From Streptomyces lucensis JCM 4490 (lineage in GTDB: Bacteria > Actinomycetota > Actinomycetes > Streptomycetales > Streptomycetaceae), in the NCBI RefSeq assembly GCF_014650035.1, contig NZ_BMUE01000005.1:310001-374000 (forward strand): 64,000 nt of DNA. Direction: 5' to 3'. Made by a program: the position numbers and the translations under genes. The notes below the pieces were generated by a model. The model was not told where the DNA came from. It saw only the letters and a program-made list of their open reading frames with translations, and ran no database searches. This document shows, piece after piece, positions 38,536 to 47,454 of this stretch. Every line of letters begins with the position of its first letter. The stretch's first letter is position 1.

Positions 38536-39024
38536 ATGGGCCGCACCGCTACGACGGACGGCACTGCTACGACGGACGGCACTGCTACGACGGGCGGCAC
38601 TGCTACGACGGGCGGCACTGCTACGACGGGCGGCACTGCTACGACGGGCGGTACTGGGATGACGGACGGTACTGGGATGACGGACGGTCCGGAGACGGGC
38701 GAGGACCTGGCGGGCCGCGTCGTGGTCGCGCTGGACCTCGACGGGGTGACGGACAAGGCCGGCCTGATGGACCGCGTCGCCCGGGCCCTCGCGCTCCCCG
38801 ACTGGTTCGGCCGCAACTGGGACGCACTGGCCGACTCCCTCGGCGACCGCACCGTCTGGCCCGAGGGCGCCGTCGAGCGGGGTCTGCTGATCGTGGTGCG
38901 CGACTGGGAGCCGTACGCGGGGGCGAGGCCGGCGGAGTGGCGGACCGCGCGGGAGGTGTTCGCCGAGGCGGTGGACCGCACCGCGGCCCTCGACGTCGCC
39001 CTCGCCCTTGGAGGATCCTCCTAG
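38536..39024 (+). CDS. barstar-family protein with Thr/Ala/Gly repeat N-terminus
   Basis: The last 110 residues or so match the barstar (ribonuclease inhibitor) fold: VVVALDLDGVTDKAGLMDRV and LPDWFGRNWDALADSLGD, with the conserved FGxNWDAL helix. No barnase-like RNase gene is adjacent, so the target is unknown. If translation starts at ATG 38536 the first 50 residues are a repeat (TATT[DG]G)n encoded by the 18-bp tandem repeat. The in-frame ATGs at 38659 and 38677 would leave the repeat mostly untranslated. No start has a clear ribosome-binding site, so the N-terminus is uncertain. Confidence 0.7.
   Translation: MGRTATTDGTATTDGTATTGGTATTGGTATTGGTATTGGTGMTDGTGMTDGPETGEDLAGRVVVALDLDGVTDKAGLMDRVARALALPDWFGRNWDALADSLGDRTVWPEGAVERGLLIVVRDWEPYAGARPAEWRTAREVFAEAVDRTAALDVALALGGSS
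38545..38688 (+). repeat. 18-bp tandem repeat, eight units
   Basis: Eight contiguous 18-base units from 38545 to 38688. Units 2-6 are ACTGCTACGACGG[AG]CGG[CT]. The last two diverge to ACTGGGATGACGGACGGT and are identical to each other. Being a multiple of three, changes in copy number keep the reading frame, and every unit encodes T-A/G-T/M-T-D/G-G. Recent slippage expansion is likely. Confidence 0.9.
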
Positions 39025-39087
39025 GGGTTCCCGGCGGCCCTGGATGTTCTGTGGGGGCACGGCGCGGACGCCCCCATGGGAGAATGA

Positions 39088-40599
<1,512 letters not shown>

Positions 40600-40613
40600 G
40601 CCGGGCCGGTACC

Positions 40614-40657
40614 CGACGGCCCCCGCTCTCCCGGTGACGGGAGGACGGGGGCCGTCG
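40614..40657 (+). terminator. two-tier terminator after the guaB1-like gene
   Basis: A 12-bp outer stem (CGACGGCCCCCG 40614-40625 with 40646-40657) encloses a CTCCCG/CGGGAG inner stem with a GTGA loop, 15 bases after the stop. It separates this gene from the amino-acid transporter unit. Confidence 0.85.
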
Positions 40658-40685
40658 GCGTCCCCGGGGGCGCCGACGGCGTCCG

Positions 40686-40768
40686 CGCAACGGTCGGCAG
40701 CCCGCGCGCAACGAATGGGTACCGCGCGCCGAGACACGCAATGATCTTGCGGCCAGACGCAAGGTTGC
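40686..40768 (+). promoter_or_regulatory. phased CGCAA array upstream of the APC transporter (candidate AsnC/Lrp operator)
   Basis: Within the 308-base gap before the transporter, CGCAA occurs at 40686, 40707, 40737 and 40758, spaced 21, 30 and 21 bases, i.e. whole helical turns on one face. The third unit is half of a palindrome, CGCAA-TGATC-TTGCG (40737-40751), and the fourth runs into GGTTGC. The unit at 40707 reads CGCAACGAAT, identical to 46480-46489 before the hydrolase/oxidase pair. Phased half-sites like these are typical of Lrp/AsnC wrapping. The rest of the gap (to 40907) shows no gene. Confidence 0.55.
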
Positions 40769-40907
40769 TGCATTACGCCCGCGAACCCGTTCCTCATAGG
40801 GTGCTGCGAGTACGAGGTGTGGCGGTGACCCCGCTCGGTGGGTTCCCGCCCCGCAGGGGTGCCACCGGTCCCCGCCGCCCTGACCGCAGTGACGAAGGAG
40901 TCAGCGC

Positions 40908-42392
40908 GTGCTCGACCAAGGCGCACCCCCGCAGTCCCCGCCCACGGCCGCCCCCCTGTCCACCGCTGCCCGCCTGATGCGCCGCAAGCCCGTGGAACGC
41001 CTGGTCGCCGAGGGCGGACAGGGTGAGGGAGGCACGCTGAGGCGCTCCCTCGGGCTGTGGCAGCTCACCATGATCAGCATCGGTGCCACCCTGGGCACCG
41101 GCATCTTCGTCGTCCTGGGCCAGGCCGTCCCCAAGGCGGGCCCGGCCGTCACCCTCGCCTTCGTGATCGCCGGGCTCACCGCCCTCTTCTCGGCCCTGTC
41201 CTACGCCGAGCTGGCCGGCACCATCCCGGTCGCCGGCTCCTCGTACTCGTACGCATACGCAACCATGGGCGAGCTGATCGCCTGGGTCTGCGGCTGGTGC
41301 CTGCTGCTGGAGTACGGCGTCTCGGTCGCCGCGGTCGCCGTCGGCTGGGGCGAGTACCTGAACGAGCTGCTGTCCGGCACCATCGGCGTCACCCTCCCGA
41401 AGGCCCTCGCCAACCCGCCCGGCGTCGACGGCGGTGTCTTCAACCTGCCCGCCCTGATCGTCGTGCTCCTCGCCATGGCGTTCCTGCTCGGCGGCGCCAA
41501 GGAGTCGGCGCGGGCCAACACGGTCATGGTGTGCGTGAAGATCGCCGCGCTGGTGCTGTTCTGCGCGATCGGCTTCATGGGCTTCAAGTCCGGCAACTAC
41601 GCGAACTTCATGCCGCTCGGCATGGGCGGCGTCAGCGCGGCCGGAGCCACGCTGTTCTTCTCGTACATCGGCTTCGACGCCGCCTCCACCGCCGGCGAGG
41701 AGGCCAGGAACGCCCAGCGCGACCTGCCCCGCGCCATCATGCTCTCGCTGGTCATCGTCACCGCCCTGTACGTGCTCGTCGCCGCCGTCGCGGTCGGCGC
41801 CAGGCCGTGGCGGCAGTTCAGCGACTCGGAGGCCACCCTCGCCCGGATCATGCGGGACGTCACCGGGCAGGACTTCTGGGGCACCCTGCTGGCCTTCTGC
41901 GCCGTCATCGCCATCGCGAGCGTCGTCCTGACCGTGCTCTACGGCCAGACCCGCATCCTCTTCGCGATGTCCCGCGACGGCCTGGTGCCCAAGGTGTTCG
42001 CCCGGGTCCACCCGAAGACCGGCGCGCCGCGCGCCAACACGGTCATCGTGTCCCTGTTCTGCGGTGTCCTCGCCGCCGCCATCCCGCTCGGCCAGCTGGC
42101 GGACGCCACCAGCATCGGCACGCTGTTCGCGTTCGCGCTGGTCAACGTGGCCGTCGTGGTGCTGCGCCGGACCCGCCCGGAGATGAAGCGCACCTTCCGC
42201 GTGCCGCTGTCGCCGGTGCTGCCGGCGCTGGGCTTCCTCTTCTGCGTGTGGATGATGGGCAGCCTGTCCGCCGTCACCTGGGTCGTGTTCGGTGTCTGGA
42301 TGGCCGTCGGTCTCGTGTTCTACTTCGGGTACGGCTATCGCCGTTCCCGTCTCGCGACCGACGAAGCCCTCGCGGTGACGGCAGAGAAGTGA
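40908..42392 (+). CDS. APC-superfamily amino-acid permease
   Basis: A 494-residue membrane transporter with about 12-13 hydrophobic segments. LTMISIGATLGTGIFVVLGQ is the substrate-binding TM1 Gly-rich loop. FSYIGFDAASTAGEEARNAQ in TM6 is typical of the cationic amino-acid transporter (CAT) branch. The substrate is not certain: CAT-like proteins in actinobacteria also carry neutral or aromatic amino acids. The GTG at 40908 has GAAGGAG seven bases upstream. It is followed after 27 bases by an AsnC regulator, probably in the same mRNA. Confidence 0.9.
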   Translation: MLDQGAPPQSPPTAAPLSTAARLMRRKPVERLVAEGGQGEGGTLRRSLGLWQLTMISIGATLGTGIFVVLGQAVPKAGPAVTLAFVIAGLTALFSALSYAELAGTIPVAGSSYSYAYATMGELIAWVCGWCLLLEYGVSVAAVAVGWGEYLNELLSGTIGVTLPKALANPPGVDGGVFNLPALIVVLLAMAFLLGGAKESARANTVMVCVKIAALVLFCAIGFMGFKSGNYANFMPLGMGGVSAAGATLFFSYIGFDAASTAGEEARNAQRDLPRAIMLSLVIVTALYVLVAAVAVGARPWRQFSDSEATLARIMRDVTGQDFWGTLLAFCAVIAIASVVLTVLYGQTRILFAMSRDGLVPKVFARVHPKTGAPRANTVIVSLFCGVLAAAIPLGQLADATSIGTLFAFALVNVAVVVLRRTRPEMKRTFRVPLSPVLPALGFLFCVWMMGSLSAVTWVVFGVWMAVGLVFYFGYGYRRSRLATDEALAVTAEK

Positions 42393-42419
42393 CCGGACCG
42401 AAGAAGTGAACCACCCTCA

Positions 42420-42872
42420 GTGCTGAACGATCTCGACGAACGCATCGTGCACGCCCTCGCCGAGGACGCCCGCCGCTCCTACGCGGACATCGGGCAGATG
42501 GTCGGCCTGTCCGCGCCCGCCGTGAAGCGGCGCGTGGACCGGCTGCGCGCCACCGGAGCCATCACCGGGTTCACCGTACGGGTGGACCCGGCGGCGCTCG
42601 GCTGGGAGACCGAGGGATTCATCGAGATCCACTGCCGGCGCAACACCTCGCCGGAGACGATCCAGCGGGGCCTGGAGCGTTACCAGGAGGTCGTGGCCGC
42701 GTCGACCGTCACCGGCGACGCGGACGCGATCGCCCAGGTCTTCGCCTCCGACATGCGCCACTTCGAGCGCGTGCTGGAACGCATCGCGGGGGAGCCGTTC
42801 GTGGAGCGCACCAAGTCGGTGCTGGTGCTGTCGCCGCTGCTGCGGCGCTTCTCCTCCGGGGCGCCCGGATAG
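42420..42872 (+). CDS. AsnC/Lrp-family regulator
   Basis: A 150-residue one-component regulator. LNDLDERIVHALAEDARRSY and ADIGQMVGLSAPAVKRRVDRL form the winged HTH, and the C-terminal RAM-type domain (VVAASTVTGDADAIAQVFASD) is where an amino-acid ligand binds in relatives. It lies 27 bases after the transporter, so control of that gene is the simplest inference. A phased CGCAA array upstream of the transporter and of the hydrolase/oxidase pair at 46.6 kb suggests both are targets. Confidence 0.9.
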   Translation: MLNDLDERIVHALAEDARRSYADIGQMVGLSAPAVKRRVDRLRATGAITGFTVRVDPAALGWETEGFIEIHCRRNTSPETIQRGLERYQEVVAASTVTGDADAIAQVFASDMRHFERVLERIAGEPFVERTKSVLVLSPLLRRFSSGAPG

Positions 42873-42985
42873 GCCCTCCGCCGCGTGCGAACCGCGGGTT
42901 ACCGCAGGTCACCATTGCGGCGCCGGGGCCGATCCCGTAGGTTGTGCCGAACTTTCTACCGACTGGTAACACCGGCAGGTACTTC

Positions 42986-45355
42986 ATGCGCTGGCCCCTC
43001 GGCCGTCCCACCACCGTCCGTGCGCGGATCGTGGCGCTCGCGCTGGCCCCGGCCGTCGCCCTGATGGCCCTGTGGAGCTTCGCCATGGTGTCCGTCACGG
43101 CCGAGCTGCGTGCCCTCATCCGGCTCCAGGGCGTGTACGAGGACTTCGGCACCCCCGTGGACACCGCCATCGGGCAGATCCAGATCGAGCGCCGGATGTC
43201 CGCCGCCTATCTGGGCGCCCGCCTCGACACCGCCACCGCCGGGCAGCTGCTCGGCCAGCAGCGCCGTACCGACCGGGCCGTGGACGCCATGCGGCAGGCG
43301 ATCCAGCGCGGCGACCGGGACCGGCTCACGGCACGGCAGCGGCAGGCCCTGGACACCGTGGTGCGGACCGCCGGCAGGCTGGACGGGCTGCGCGAGCGCG
43401 TGCTGTCCCGGGACATCAGCTGGGACCGGGCCGTCGAGGAGTACAGCGCCCTCGTCGAGCCCGGTTTCGACGTGCAGTCAACGCTGACCGCCCTGCAAGC
43501 CGGACAGCTCGCCCGTGAGTCGCAGGTCGTCGTCGAACTGGTCCGGGTACGCGAGTTCGTCTCGCGGGAGGACGCCCTGGTCGCGGGCGCCCGGGCGGCC
43601 GGCACGCTCACCGACCGGCAGTACGACAGCCTGACGGCGACGATCGAGGACCGCCGCGTCTTCGAGCGGACCTACGTACCGGACCTGCCCGCCGACTCGC
43701 GGGCCCTGTTCCGGCGGTTCCAGCGGGACGGCCTGCACCGCTCACTGGTGCGCGGCGAGGACGCGCTGCTGCGCGGCGGTGCCGCCGGGGCCGGCCGGGC
43801 CGTCGCGGCCGGCACCTGGCGCTCGACCACCGACCGGGCCGTCAAGCGGTACATGCTGCTGTGCACCGAGTCCGCCGAGAACTCCGCCGCGCGCGGCCGG
43901 GCGTTCGCCTACCGGGAGCTGACGAAGGCCGCCGTCGTCGGCGCGGTGGGACTGGCCGCCGTGGCGCTGTCGCTGTGGCTCGCGCTGCGCGGCGCCCGGC
44001 GCATCTCGCGGCGCCTGGAGGTCCTGCGGGACGCTGCGGACGTCCTGACGAACCGGCAACTGCCGGACGTCATGCGCAGGCTGAGCGCCGGTGAAAAGGT
44101 GGACGCGGTCACCGAGGCGCCGCCGCTCGCCGCCGACGAGGTGCGCGACGACGAGATCGGGCAGGTGGGCCGGTCCTTCAACACCGCGCGGCTCGCCGCC
44201 GTCGAGGCCGCCGTGAAGCAGGCCAACCTGCGCCGGGGCCTGTTCGCCGTCCTGCTCAACATCGCGCGGCGCAACCAGGCGCTGGTACACCGGCAGCTGA
44301 AGCTGGTCGACACCCTGGAACGGCGCACCGAGGACCCGGACGTGCTGCGGGAACTGTTCCGCATCGACCACCTGACCACCCGGATGCGCCGGCACGCGGA
44401 GAGCCTGATCATCCTCTCCGGCGCCACGCCCGGCCGCCGCTGGCGCGGGCCGGTGCCCGTCGCGGACGTCCTCGCCTCGGCCGTCAGCGAGATCGAGGAC
44501 TACGCGCGCGTGGTGCTGCCGCCGATGCCGGAGGCCGGCGTCGCGGCGGACGCGGTCGCCGACGTCGTCCACCTCGTCGCCGAACTCCTGGAGAACGCCA
44601 CGGCGTTCTCGCCGCCGCACACCGAGGTCACCCTGCGCACCGGACGGGCCGGCAACGGCCTCGTCCTGGAGATCGACGACCGGGGCCTCGGGCTGGACGC
44701 CGGCCAGCGCGCCGAGGCCCACCGCACCCTCACCGATCCCGACGCCTTCGACCCCACCCGGCACGACCGGCTCGGCCTGTACGTCGTCGGCCGCCTCGCC
44801 GTCCGGCACGGCATCGAGGTGAACCTGCGCGACTCCCCGTACGGCGGTACGACGGCGGTCGTGCTGCTGCCGGAGAGCATCCTCGCGGAGCCCGGGCCGG
44901 TCACGTCCGGCCCGGGGACACGGCAGGACGCGCGGCAGGGGCCGAGCGGCGCACCGGTCACGCACACCGCTGCGCGGCAGGAGCGCGAGTCACTCGCACC
45001 GCGGCCCGCCAAGGGCGTCGCCGAGGTGCGGGAACTGCCGTCGAGGCGGCGGACCCGGCCCGGTCCGGCGGAGCGCGACCCGGCGCCGGCCCCCGCGCAA
45101 CGGCCCGGCCCCGCCCTGCCCACCCGGACCCGCCAGGCCTCCCTCGTCCCGGAACTGCGGGACGAGCCGCCGCGCGAGCGCGCCCCCGAGCGCGCCCCCG
45201 AGCGCGCCGTCGACGCCGACGAAATGCGCGCGATCTTCGGCGCCTTCCAGCGCGGCCTCGACCGCGGCCGCAGAGGCCTGCCCGCGACGGGCGGCACGCC
45301 CGACGACGCGACCACCCACGCCGACGAAGGGACGGACACCGACGATGCCCGGTGA
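42986..45355 (+). CDS. conservon-type sensor histidine kinase (CvnA-like) with NIT domain
   Basis: A 789-residue membrane kinase. A first membrane helix (about 14-35) precedes an extracellular nitrate/nitrite-sensing (NIT) domain (IQIERRMSAAYLGA and AGQLARESQVVVELVRVREF); a second helix is KAAVVGAVGLAAVALSLWLAL. A HAMP-like linker follows, then FRIDHLTTRMRRHAESLIIL with the probable phospho-His462, the N box AELLENATAFSP, and DDRGLGL and HDRLGLYVVGRLA G boxes. A long Arg/Pro-rich disordered tail has an ERAPERAPER repeat. The ATG at 42986 is preferred to the GTG at 42944. It overlaps the roadblock gene by 11 bases. Confidence 0.9.
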   Translation: MRWPLGRPTTVRARIVALALAPAVALMALWSFAMVSVTAELRALIRLQGVYEDFGTPVDTAIGQIQIERRMSAAYLGARLDTATAGQLLGQQRRTDRAVDAMRQAIQRGDRDRLTARQRQALDTVVRTAGRLDGLRERVLSRDISWDRAVEEYSALVEPGFDVQSTLTALQAGQLARESQVVVELVRVREFVSREDALVAGARAAGTLTDRQYDSLTATIEDRRVFERTYVPDLPADSRALFRRFQRDGLHRSLVRGEDALLRGGAAGAGRAVAAGTWRSTTDRAVKRYMLLCTESAENSAARGRAFAYRELTKAAVVGAVGLAAVALSLWLALRGARRISRRLEVLRDAADVLTNRQLPDVMRRLSAGEKVDAVTEAPPLAADEVRDDEIGQVGRSFNTARLAAVEAAVKQANLRRGLFAVLLNIARRNQALVHRQLKLVDTLERRTEDPDVLRELFRIDHLTTRMRRHAESLIILSGATPGRRWRGPVPVADVLASAVSEIEDYARVVLPPMPEAGVAADAVADVVHLVAELLENATAFSPPHTEVTLRTGRAGNGLVLEIDDRGLGLDAGQRAEAHRTLTDPDAFDPTRHDRLGLYVVGRLAVRHGIEVNLRDSPYGGTTAVVLLPESILAEPGPVTSGPGTRQDARQGPSGAPVTHTAARQERESLAPRPAKGVAEVRELPSRRRTRPGPAERDPAPAPAQRPGPALPTRTRQASLVPELRDEPPRERAPERAPERAVDADEMRAIFGAFQRGLDRGRRGLPATGGTPDDATTHADEGTDTDDAR

Positions 45356-45782
45356 CGACCAGACCCCCGAGAAGCCCGACGTCCTCTCCGGCGCGCCCGG
45401 CACCGACCTCGGCTGGCTGCTGGACGACCTGGTGGCCCGCACCGACCACGTCCGCCAGGCCGTGCTGCTCACCGCCGACGGCCTGCCGCTCAGCAGCTCG
45501 GCCGGGATGCGGCGGCGGGACATCGAGCACCTGGCCGCCGTCTGCTCCGGCTTCCACGGCCTGGCCGGGTCGGTGGGGGAGCGGTTCGCCGCGGGCTCGG
45601 TGCGGCAGACCATGGTGATGCTGGACGACGCCTACCTCTTCATCACCCCCGCCGGGCACGGCAGCCGGCTCGCCGTGCTCAGCGAGGCCCGGACCGACGT
45701 CGGCCAGCTCGCCCACGAGATGGCCCTGCTCGTCCGCCGCCTCGGCCGCCACCTGGACGCGGCCGCCCGCTCGGCCCCATGA
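45345..45782 (+). CDS. roadblock/LC7-domain protein (CvnB-like)
   Basis: A 145-residue protein of the kind found second in conservons. DLGWLLDDLVARTDHVRQAVLLT, DGLPLSSSAGMRRRDIEHLA and LAHEMALLVRRLGRHLDAAAR fit the roadblock/LC7 fold, expected to regulate a small GTPase. It overlaps the kinase gene by 11 bases and is followed after seven bases by the DUF742 gene. Confidence 0.92.
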   Translation: MPGDDQTPEKPDVLSGAPGTDLGWLLDDLVARTDHVRQAVLLTADGLPLSSSAGMRRRDIEHLAAVCSGFHGLAGSVGERFAAGSVRQTMVMLDDAYLFITPAGHGSRLAVLSEARTDVGQLAHEMALLVRRLGRHLDAAARSAP

Positions 45783-45789
45783 TCCCGCG

Positions 45790-46173
45790 GTGAGCGACGA
45801 GCACTGGTACGAGGACGAGACCGGGTCGATGGTGCGCCCCTACACGGTGACCCGGGGCCGTACCCGGCCCGGCGGCCGGCACACCATCGGCCTGATGTCC
45901 CGCGTCACCGCGCTGGCGTCCGACGGAGCTGCCCGGCCGGTCCTCGACCACGCCCCGGCGGCCCTGCTCGACCTGATCCACCGCGGCCCGCGGCCCTTGG
46001 CGGAGCTGGCCGCGGACGCCGACCTGCCCCTGACCGTCGTCCGCGTCCTGCTCGGGGACCTGGCCGAGGCCGGCCTGATCCGCATCGACGAGCCGCTGCG
46101 CACCCCGGTCACCGGACCGGACGCCGACCCGGACCTGCTGCGGGAGATCGTGCAGCGGCTGAGGGAGATCTAG
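45790..46173 (+). CDS. DUF742 protein (CvnC-like)
   Basis: A 127-residue protein. MVRPYTVTRGRTRPGGRHTIG is the DUF742 opening, and the rest is a winged-helix-like domain (LAELAADADLPLTVVRVLLGDL then AEAGLIRI). In full conservons the next gene is CvnD, a small GTPase; here a 36-bp tandem repeat and an unrelated hydrolase follow instead, so the cluster is incomplete. Confidence 0.92.
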   Translation: MSDEHWYEDETGSMVRPYTVTRGRTRPGGRHTIGLMSRVTALASDGAARPVLDHAPAALLDLIHRGPRPLAELAADADLPLTVVRVLLGDLAEAGLIRIDEPLRTPVTGPDADPDLLREIVQRLREI

Positions 46174-46230
46174 GACCTCGCGCCCGTGCCGGACGGATGA
46201 CCACGGGAACCCGGCCCGCCCGGGTTGGGT

Positions 46231-46374
46231 GGATGGCTCGGGCAGGGTGGCCTGTCCGGGCTGGGCGGATGACTTCGGCAGCGTGGATCGTTCGGGCCGG
46301 GCGGATGACCCCGGCAGCGTGGCCCGTCCGGGCCGGGCGGATGACCTCGGCAGTCTGGGCCGTCCGGGCCGGGT
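46231..46374 (+). repeat. 36-bp tandem repeat, four units
   Basis: Four contiguous 36-base units (46231, 46267, 46303, 46339), all beginning GGATG and ending GGGC[CT]GGG[CT], with GGCAG near position 11 and a [TC]CGGGC run near position 27. The units differ at several positions each, so this is an older minisatellite. A fifth degenerate unit may follow to about 46410. It sits where a conservon GTPase gene would be expected. Confidence 0.85.
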
Positions 46375-46479
46375 GGCAGAGCCGGGGAGCCCGGACCTCC
46401 CGGGCGGACGAGAAAACCCGTGACCGGGCCATAGGAGCGGCACCTGGGGATCGACGGGAGGAACCGGCCGGGCGGGGCA

Positions 46480-46537
46480 CGCAACGAATCGCCGTCCGGG
46501 CCTGCTGTCGCGCAACAAACCGCGCACCGGCGCGCAA
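46480..46537 (+). promoter_or_regulatory. phased CGCAA sites upstream of the hydrolase/oxidase pair
   Basis: CGCAA occurs at 46480, 46511 and 46533 (31 and 22 bases apart), each continued as CGCAAC. The first is CGCAACGAAT, an exact 10-base match to 40707-40716 before the amino-acid transporter. The sites lie 86-139 bases before the hydrolase ATG. Confidence 0.55.
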
Positions 46538-46618
46538 CGGCTCCTTCTTGTCCGGCCGAGCGCGCCGAACGTACCTTCTTTGTGGCCCCCAAAACATCCA
46601 GTTCCGGTGAGGATCACC

Positions 46619-47407
46619 ATGCGCACCGCCCTGCTCCAGAGCTCCGGCCGCCCCGGCTCCGTCGCCGAGAACCTCAAGGTCCTCGACGAGGCCGCGGGCC
46701 GTGCCGCCGCCGCGGGCGCCGCGCTGCTGGCCGCGCCGGAGATGTTCCTCACCGGGTACGCGATCGGCGACGGCATCGCCCGCCTCGCCGAGCCCGCCGA
46801 CGGCGACTCCGCCGACGCGGTCGCCGAGATCGCCGGCCGGCACGGTCTCGCCCTCGCCTACGGCTACCCGGAGCGCGACGGCGAGACCGTGTACAACTCC
46901 GCCCAGCTGATCTCCGCCGACGGCACCCGGCTCGCGAACTACCGCAAGACCCATCTGTTCGGCTGCGCCGAGCGCGAGCACTTCACCCCCGGCGAGCAGT
47001 CGCTCGTCCAGGCCCGGCTGGGCGGTCTGACCGTCGGCATCATGATCTGCTACGACGTCGAGTTCCCGGAGAACGCGCGCGCCCACGCCCTGGCCGGCAC
47101 CGACCTGCTCGTCGTGCCGACGGCGAACATGCACCCGTTCCAGTTCGTCGCCGAGTCCATGGTGCCGGTGCGGGCCTGGGAGAACCAGATGTACGTCGCG
47201 TACGTCAACCGGGTCGGCCCGGAGGGCGAGTTCGAGTTCTTCGGCCTCTCCGCCCTCGCCGGACCCGACGGCATCGCCCGCACCCGCGCCGGCCGCGGCG
47301 AGGAACTCGTCGTCGCCGACGTCGACCCCGCCTTCCTCGCCGCCTCCCGCGAGGCCAACCCGTACCTGAAGGACCGCCGCCCCGGTCTGTACGGGTCCCT
47401 GGTCTGA
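46619..47407 (+). CDS. carbon-nitrogen hydrolase (nitrilase/amidase superfamily)
   Basis: A 262-residue hydrolase with the Glu-Lys-Cys triad visible: Glu in LLAAPEMFLTGY, Lys in ANYRKTHLFG and Cys in GIMICYDVEFPE. It could cut an amide or nitrile. It is 47 bases upstream of a tryptophan-monooxygenase-like oxidase, whose product would be an amide, so an arylacetamide amidase role is attractive. Superfamily members of this size also include omega-amidase and carbamoylputrescine-amidase types. The ATG at 46619 follows GTGAGGATCACC. Confidence 0.88.
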   Translation: MRTALLQSSGRPGSVAENLKVLDEAAGRAAAAGAALLAAPEMFLTGYAIGDGIARLAEPADGDSADAVAEIAGRHGLALAYGYPERDGETVYNSAQLISADGTRLANYRKTHLFGCAEREHFTPGEQSLVQARLGGLTVGIMICYDVEFPENARAHALAGTDLLVVPTANMHPFQFVAESMVPVRAWENQMYVAYVNRVGPEGEFEFFGLSALAGPDGIARTRAGRGEELVVADVDPAFLAASREANPYLKDRRPGLYGSLV

Positions 47408-47454
47408 CCCCCGAGCCCTCCCTGAACCACCCCCGCGCAAGGAGTCCGTACCCC

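Larger units (their letters stand above)
46174..46618 (+). other. 445-base intergenic region with minisatellite and candidate operator
   Basis: No gene is supported here. Long frames on both strands exist only because the repeat unit is a multiple of three; they encode low-complexity Pro/Gly/Arg sequence with no homology I recognise. The region holds the 36-bp repeat (46231-46374), a degenerate fifth unit, and the CGCAA sites at 46480-46537 before the hydrolase gene. Confidence 0.7.

Noticed and set aside
38536..39024. Barnase-barstar toxin-antitoxin pair
   Set aside because: Only the inhibitor-like domain is present. Neither flanking gene looks like a ribonuclease toxin.
46231..46374. Possible CRISPR array
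   Set aside because: The 36-base unit resembles a CRISPR repeat in length, but the units are contiguous with no spacers, and there are no cas genes.
46170..46610. Open frames on both strands through the 36-bp repeat
   Set aside because: Products are repetitive Pro/Gly/Arg or Trp/Ala/Arg strings. Openness follows from the repeat length being a multiple of three.
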